The notes beneath the pieces are model-generated. The model was not told where the DNA came from. It searched no databases and was given only the letters and a program-made list of their open reading frames with translations. DNA of 19,392 nucleotides from UBA2450 sp045132035. Lineage in GTDB: Bacteria > Bacillota_I > Bacilli_A > RFN20 > CAG-826. Shown one piece after another: positions 16,722 to 19,392 of this stretch (the stretch's first letter is position 1; the number at the start of each line of letters is the position of its first letter). The translations under genes were made by a program, and so were the position numbers. The stretch is taken from assembly GCA_045132035.1 (NCBI GenBank), contig JBGURM010000071.1:1-19392 (forward strand), given 5' to 3'.

Positions 16722-16997
16722 ATGACTACACCTACTCAAATAAGAATTGATTCTGATATTAAAACACAGGCAAATAAAATATTTGCTCTTTTAGGACTTG
16801 ATATGTCAAGTGCAGTGAATTTGTTTTTGCATCAATGTGTAATTAGGGGAGGATTACCTTTTAATGTCGAAATTCCTAATTACAACGCTGAAACTTTAGC
16901 GGCCATAGAAGAAGCAAAACAAATATCTGGCGATGCCAATGTTCCAGGTTTTAAAACGGTCGAAGAATTGAAAAAGGCGCTTGAAGACAACGACTAG
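16722..16997 (+). CDS. dinJ: RelB/DinJ-family antitoxin
   Basis: This 91-aa protein starts with a ribbon-helix-helix domain: strand TQIRIDSDI (5-13), then helices around KTQANKIFALLGLDMSSAVN with FLHQCV following. The RGGLPFNVEIPN segment and the acidic C-terminal toxin-binding arm with NAETLAAIEEAKQ are typical of DinJ/RelB partners of YafQ toxins. GGAGG (16711-16715) lies 6 nt before the ATG. The promoter just upstream is covered by paired operators. The toxin that should follow is only a remnant, so this antitoxin appears to be an orphan. It may be kept for autoregulation or to neutralise toxins encoded elsewhere. Confidence 0.88.
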   Translation: MTTPTQIRIDSDIKTQANKIFALLGLDMSSAVNLFLHQCVIRGGLPFNVEIPNYNAETLAAIEEAKQISGDANVPGFKTVEELKKALEDND

Positions 16998-17127
16998 TGT
17001 TTCAAATTAAATTTACTAATCAGTTTAAGAAGAATTTCGTCTTCTTGCTAAAAGAGGACTTGATATATCTCTTCTTGATAGCGTAATTAATTCTTTGATT
17101 ATAGCGAAAAAGGGCGAAGAAACGCTC
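16997..17127 (+). pseudogene. Frameshifted, truncated YafQ-like toxin remnant
   Basis: A GTG (16997-16999) overlaps the antitoxin TAG by one base and reads VFQIKFTNQFKKNF, the usual YafQ/RelE-type N-terminus. The frame then hits TAA (17084-17086). In the frame shifted by one base, from about 17041, the sequence reads LLAKRGLDISLLDSVINSL, matching the KRGxDxSxLxxVI segment of YafQ. Loss of a single base near 17036-17043 explains the shift. Similarity ends near 17127, about halfway along the roughly 90-residue family, so the catalytic His-rich C-terminal half is missing. The toxin is judged inactive. Confidence 0.72.
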
Positions 17128-17139
17128 TTTTTTCGTTTT
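17105..17139. terminator. Strong hairpin with T-tract, possibly bidirectional
   Basis: CGAAAAAGGGCG (17105-17116) pairs with CGCTCTTTTTTCG (17123-17135) around AAGAAA, with one bulged T and one G-T wobble. TTTT follows, and the left arm carries an A-run that would serve as a T-run on the other strand. It ends the antitoxin transcript inside the toxin remnant. Confidence 0.75.
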
Positions 17140-17352
17140 GCTATCGTGAATAATTTTTGTTGTATAATTTTTCTATTTTTTTAAGGTTGCTTATATAAAT
17201 ATAAAGTGTTAGAGTTATCTCATAGTTAACGACATTTAGTAAACAATAAAGATATTAATAGCTAAAATACCTTTTTTGTGTTTATTGAATGTTTGTTATT
17301 TGTAGTTTCATAATGAGCTCTAACATAGTTAGAACAGAAAGGGAAGAAAACT
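17140..17352 (+). promoter_or_regulatory. AT-rich leader and candidate promoters of the surface-protein gene
   Basis: There is no gene here. A perfect TATAAT sits at 17163-17168 but lacks a convincing -35 box. A second pair, TTGAAT (17285-17290) and CATAAT (17309-17314) with an 18-nt spacer, is nearer the gene. GTTAGAG (17208-17214) and CTCTAAC (17318-17324) form a distant 7-bp inverted repeat of uncertain meaning. AAAGGGAAG (17338-17346) is the ribosome site for the ATG at 17353. Confidence 0.4.
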
Positions 17353-18612
17353 ATGAACAAACTATTTTCAAAGATTGCCACTCTTAGCGTTGGTCTAGCG
17401 ATGGCGATTGGAGTTGGTGTTGCTTTAGGCTTGGATAAAGCAGAAGTTATCAAAGCTGCTACACCAGACACTGATACTAGATATGCATTAGTTACAAGCA
17501 CCGGAGATCTTGTTGCTGGCAAAAACTACCTAATTGCTGGTGGCAAAACTGGTACAGTGGATGTTATGGCAACAACAAGCAACGCTAACAATCGAAGAGG
17601 AACCTCAACTACCCTTGTTGATAACCAAATTGTGTTTGATCCTAATGATATGCTAAATCTTGAATTAGGTGGAACTTCGGGCGCATGGACATTTTTAACA
17701 ACCAATTATGATGGAACTGGCGGTTATTTGGCCTCTGCTGCTTCTGGCAAAAACAACTATTGTAGAGTTATTGAAGATGTGACTACGGCAACCGTTTCTT
17801 TTGGAAATAATTCTGAAGCCGTCATAACATTGGCTCCACACGATAGTAGAAATATTCTTAGATACAACGCTAACAATGGTTCTCCTCTTTTTGCTTGTTA
17901 CTCTAGCGGGCAAAGTCCTATATATCTTTTTAAAGAAGTCGAAGGCGGTGCTAAATTGGTCGATTTAACACTTTCTGGATCTGCCAAGGATACTTATTAT
18001 GAGGGCGAATCTTTTGATCCAACAGGACTCGTAGTGACCGCTAATTATTCTGATGATACTCACGTGGTTGTTACAAACGAGGTTGTTTGGACACCAGACC
18101 CATTAACAACCGAAACAACAAAAGCAACAGGAACATATAAGGGCAAAACAGTTGAATATAATGTAACTGTCAACGAAGATAACGTTGCTTCAATTGCTGT
18201 TGCAGGTGAGATGACTCAAAAAACATATTATGTAGGAACTTCATGGAATTCAGCAGGTTTAAAAATTAATGCAACATACGACAGTGGTCGTGTTGTTGAA
18301 AATATTACCGAAAATGTTGTGTGGTCATGGAACCCAGCCGCACCAGCTATTGGTGTTACAAGTGTTGTTGCAACAGCTACATATGAAACTAAGAGTGCTT
18401 CAAGCGCAGCACAAACAGTCGCAGTTAGTGAATTTACTGGTTATGTAAGAGTTGGTTCATTAAATGACTTTACCGTCGGTGACAGTTATGTTATTGGTGC
18501 AGAAGGTTTGAACGTTTTAATGGGTGGCGTTGGTGCTGGCAATTATAGATCACCAGTTGATAGTGAAGCCGCTATGGTTGGAGACGATCATATGGGCGTT
18601 GATAAAGATTAA
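17353..18612 (+). CDS. Secreted surface protein, N-terminal part, with Ig-like domains (ends at an in-frame TAA)
   Basis: Residues 1-36 form a signal peptide: basic start MNKLFSK, hydrophobic core IATLSVGLAMAIGVGVALG, likely cut near VIKAA-TPD. Residues 44 to about 195 form an unnamed domain (YALVTSTGDLVAGKNYLI through PIYLFKEV). Two bacterial Ig-like (Big_3-type) domains follow at about 203-275 and 278-359, each with the YYEGESFDPTGLVV or YYVGTSWNSAGLKI signature. From 364 a second copy of the first domain begins, but the frame stops at TAA (18610-18612) after 419 residues. The same frame continues without a break to 19287, so this is the front part of one original gene of about 644 codons. 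As it stands the product is secreted with no anchor. A nonsense mutation, phase-variable state or assembly error is possible. Confidence 0.7.
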   Translation: MNKLFSKIATLSVGLAMAIGVGVALGLDKAEVIKAATPDTDTRYALVTSTGDLVAGKNYLIAGGKTGTVDVMATTSNANNRRGTSTTLVDNQIVFDPNDMLNLELGGTSGAWTFLTTNYDGTGGYLASAASGKNNYCRVIEDVTTATVSFGNNSEAVITLAPHDSRNILRYNANNGSPLFACYSSGQSPIYLFKEVEGGAKLVDLTLSGSAKDTYYEGESFDPTGLVVTANYSDDTHVVVTNEVVWTPDPLTTETTKATGTYKGKTVEYNVTVNEDNVASIAVAGEMTQKTYYVGTSWNSAGLKINATYDSGRVVENITENVVWSWNPAAPAIGVTSVVATATYETKSASSAAQTVAVSEFTGYVRVGSLNDFTVGDSYVIGAEGLNVLMGGVGAGNYRSPVDSEAAMVGDDHMGVDKD

Positions 18613-19287
18613 TTGCCATCAGGAGTTGTCATAGTTACACTTCTAAAAGCGGGCGAAAATCAATATTATCTTTACGACATTACAAACGATAGTTATTTAG
18701 AATTATCAACACAAAAAAACGAAATTATTGAACATGATGATTTGGATGGCGCAACACCAGCAACGTTTGCTTTCGAAGAAGGCGAATTATCGCTTACATA
18801 TTCAACAAAGATTTTTGGATATAATCAAGCCAATAATGGATTAAGATTTTCATCTTATGCCAACTACTCAGCAAACATTCTCCACCCAGTATTCTTTAAA
18901 TTAATTGGTTCCTCTGTTAAAACCGCAGTCAACACATTCTGCACAAATTCATTAAAGATGGATCAATATGCTGGCGATGAAACATATAATGCAGAAAGAT
19001 GCGCTGCTAACTACACTGCTGCTAAAACAGCATATCAAGCATTAAGCGACGCAGAAGTTAATGTGTTCATTAATGCTTTAGAATACGCTGATGCGAAGAC
19101 AAGATTTGCAAACTGGGCAGCCGCTAATGGTGACAACTTCAACGATACAACTGGTGCATTTGTTAGATATAATCCAACAAACTTCATTGGTGGAGATACA
19201 TCTGGTTATGCGATTATTATCGTTGTTGTAACATCAGCCGTCTTGGCGTTTGGTTTAGCCATTATGCTTCGTAAGAAACATAGATAG
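18613..19287 (+). pseudogene. C-terminal remainder of the surface protein with membrane anchor, after the in-frame stop
   Basis: This is in the same frame as the preceding gene, directly after its TAA. It completes the second copy of the duplicated domain (QYYLYDITNDSYLEL to HPVFFKLIG, up to about 18909). A helical C-terminal domain follows (VKTAVNTFC to FANWAAANG), with two Cys and an AxxRFxxW-type ending that I associate with surface proteins of uncultured gut Bacilli. Then come a membrane segment (GYAIIIVVVTSAVLAFGLAI, about 19204-19263) and the basic tail RKKHR. No LPxTG motif precedes the membrane segment. No ribosome site precedes the TTG at 18613, and without the upstream signal peptide this part would not be exported normally. 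It is therefore best read as the disabled half of one gene. Confidence 0.65.
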
Positions 19288-19310
19288 TTGATTGATAAAA
19301 ATAGAAGGTT

Positions 19311-19382
19311 CTATAAATTCTAGGGTGGTCTAGAGTGGAGCCTTAAAGTAAAACCACAAAATCTATAAAGTTTAGGGTGGTA
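19311..19382. repeat. Direct repeats at the window edge
   Basis: CTATAAATTCTAGGGTGGTC (19311-19330) and CTATAAAGTTTAGGGTGGTA (19363-19382) match at 16 of 20 positions and are 52 bp apart. A shorter copy, TCTAGAGTGG, lies at 19329-19338. They follow the surface-protein stop by 23 nt. No open reading frame or terminator hairpin was found among them. The array may extend beyond the window. Confidence 0.5.
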
Positions 19383-19392
19383 TGTTGTAAAG

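Noticed and set aside
17161..17290. AT-rich stretch as a replication origin or attachment site
   Set aside because: No iterons, DnaA-box cluster, integrase or tRNA end is present. It reads as an ordinary promoter-leader region.
18610..18612. TAA possibly recoded as a sense codon
   Set aside because: TAA ends many genes here at positions consistent with overlaps and terminators, and TGA also acts as a stop at the ATGA junctions, so no recoding is indicated. A local mutation or error is simpler.
19311..19392. CRISPR array
   Set aside because: The copies are imperfect, the interval contains a third partial copy and no regular spacers, and no cas genes are seen.

Overview
The window is AT-rich bacterial DNA from what looks like an uncultured, gut-type low-GC Bacillota (Bacilli / RF39-Erysipelotrichales-like). 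This placement is inferred from A/T-ending codons, AAGGAG-type ribosome binding sites, and surface proteins with an IATLSVGLAMAIG-type signal peptide and a C-terminal membrane anchor. Genes end in both TGA (hyuA, xdhC) and TAA, and Trp is TGG, so the standard bacterial code applies and not the Mollicutes code. Every intact gene is on the + strand.

Region 1 (1-12043) is one long, tightly packed operon: hyuA - ssnA - PreA-like flavoprotein - xdhA - xdhC - xdhB - threonine-synthase-like PLP enzyme - second PLP enzyme - ygeY - ygeW, closed by an intrinsic terminator. Neighbours overlap by 4-11 nt or lie within 15 nt of each other. The set matches the E. coli ygeW/ygeX/ygeY/hyuA and ssnA/ygfK/ygfM/xdhD blocks, and related clusters in gut anaerobes have been tied to anaerobic urate/purine breakdown. 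The likely logic is as follows. A molybdenum hydroxylase (three subunits) and a flavin/Fe-S reductase change the redox state of the purine ring. Two cyclic amidohydrolases open rings. An M20 hydrolase and a knotted transcarbamoylase remove amide/carbamoyl groups. PLP lyases deaminate the resulting amino acid. Two features differ from the E. coli scheme: there is no YgeX-type diaminopropionate ammonia-lyase, its place being taken by two different fold-type II PLP enzymes, and the large YgfK is replaced by a stand-alone PreA-like protein. The operon promoter, regulator, transporter, carbamate kinase and molybdenum-cofactor genes are not in view.

Region 2 (12044-16647) is a probable two-gene unit. 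It encodes a 1120-residue membrane-anchored protein built of repeated beta-rich domains, and an MscS-type channel. It starts at a promoter embedded in a 31-bp dyad and ends at an intrinsic terminator. The first gene has no visible Shine-Dalgarno sequence and may be leaderless.

Region 3 (16648-17139) is a decayed toxin-antitoxin locus: an intact DinJ/RelB-type antitoxin with two palindromic operators over its promoter, followed by a frameshifted, truncated YafQ-like toxin remnant that runs into a strong hairpin.

Region 4 (17140-19392) encodes a secreted, C-terminally anchored surface protein interrupted by an in-frame TAA inside the second copy of a duplicated domain. It is followed by direct repeats at the window edge that may continue outside. 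No tRNA, rRNA, CRISPR array or transposase was seen.
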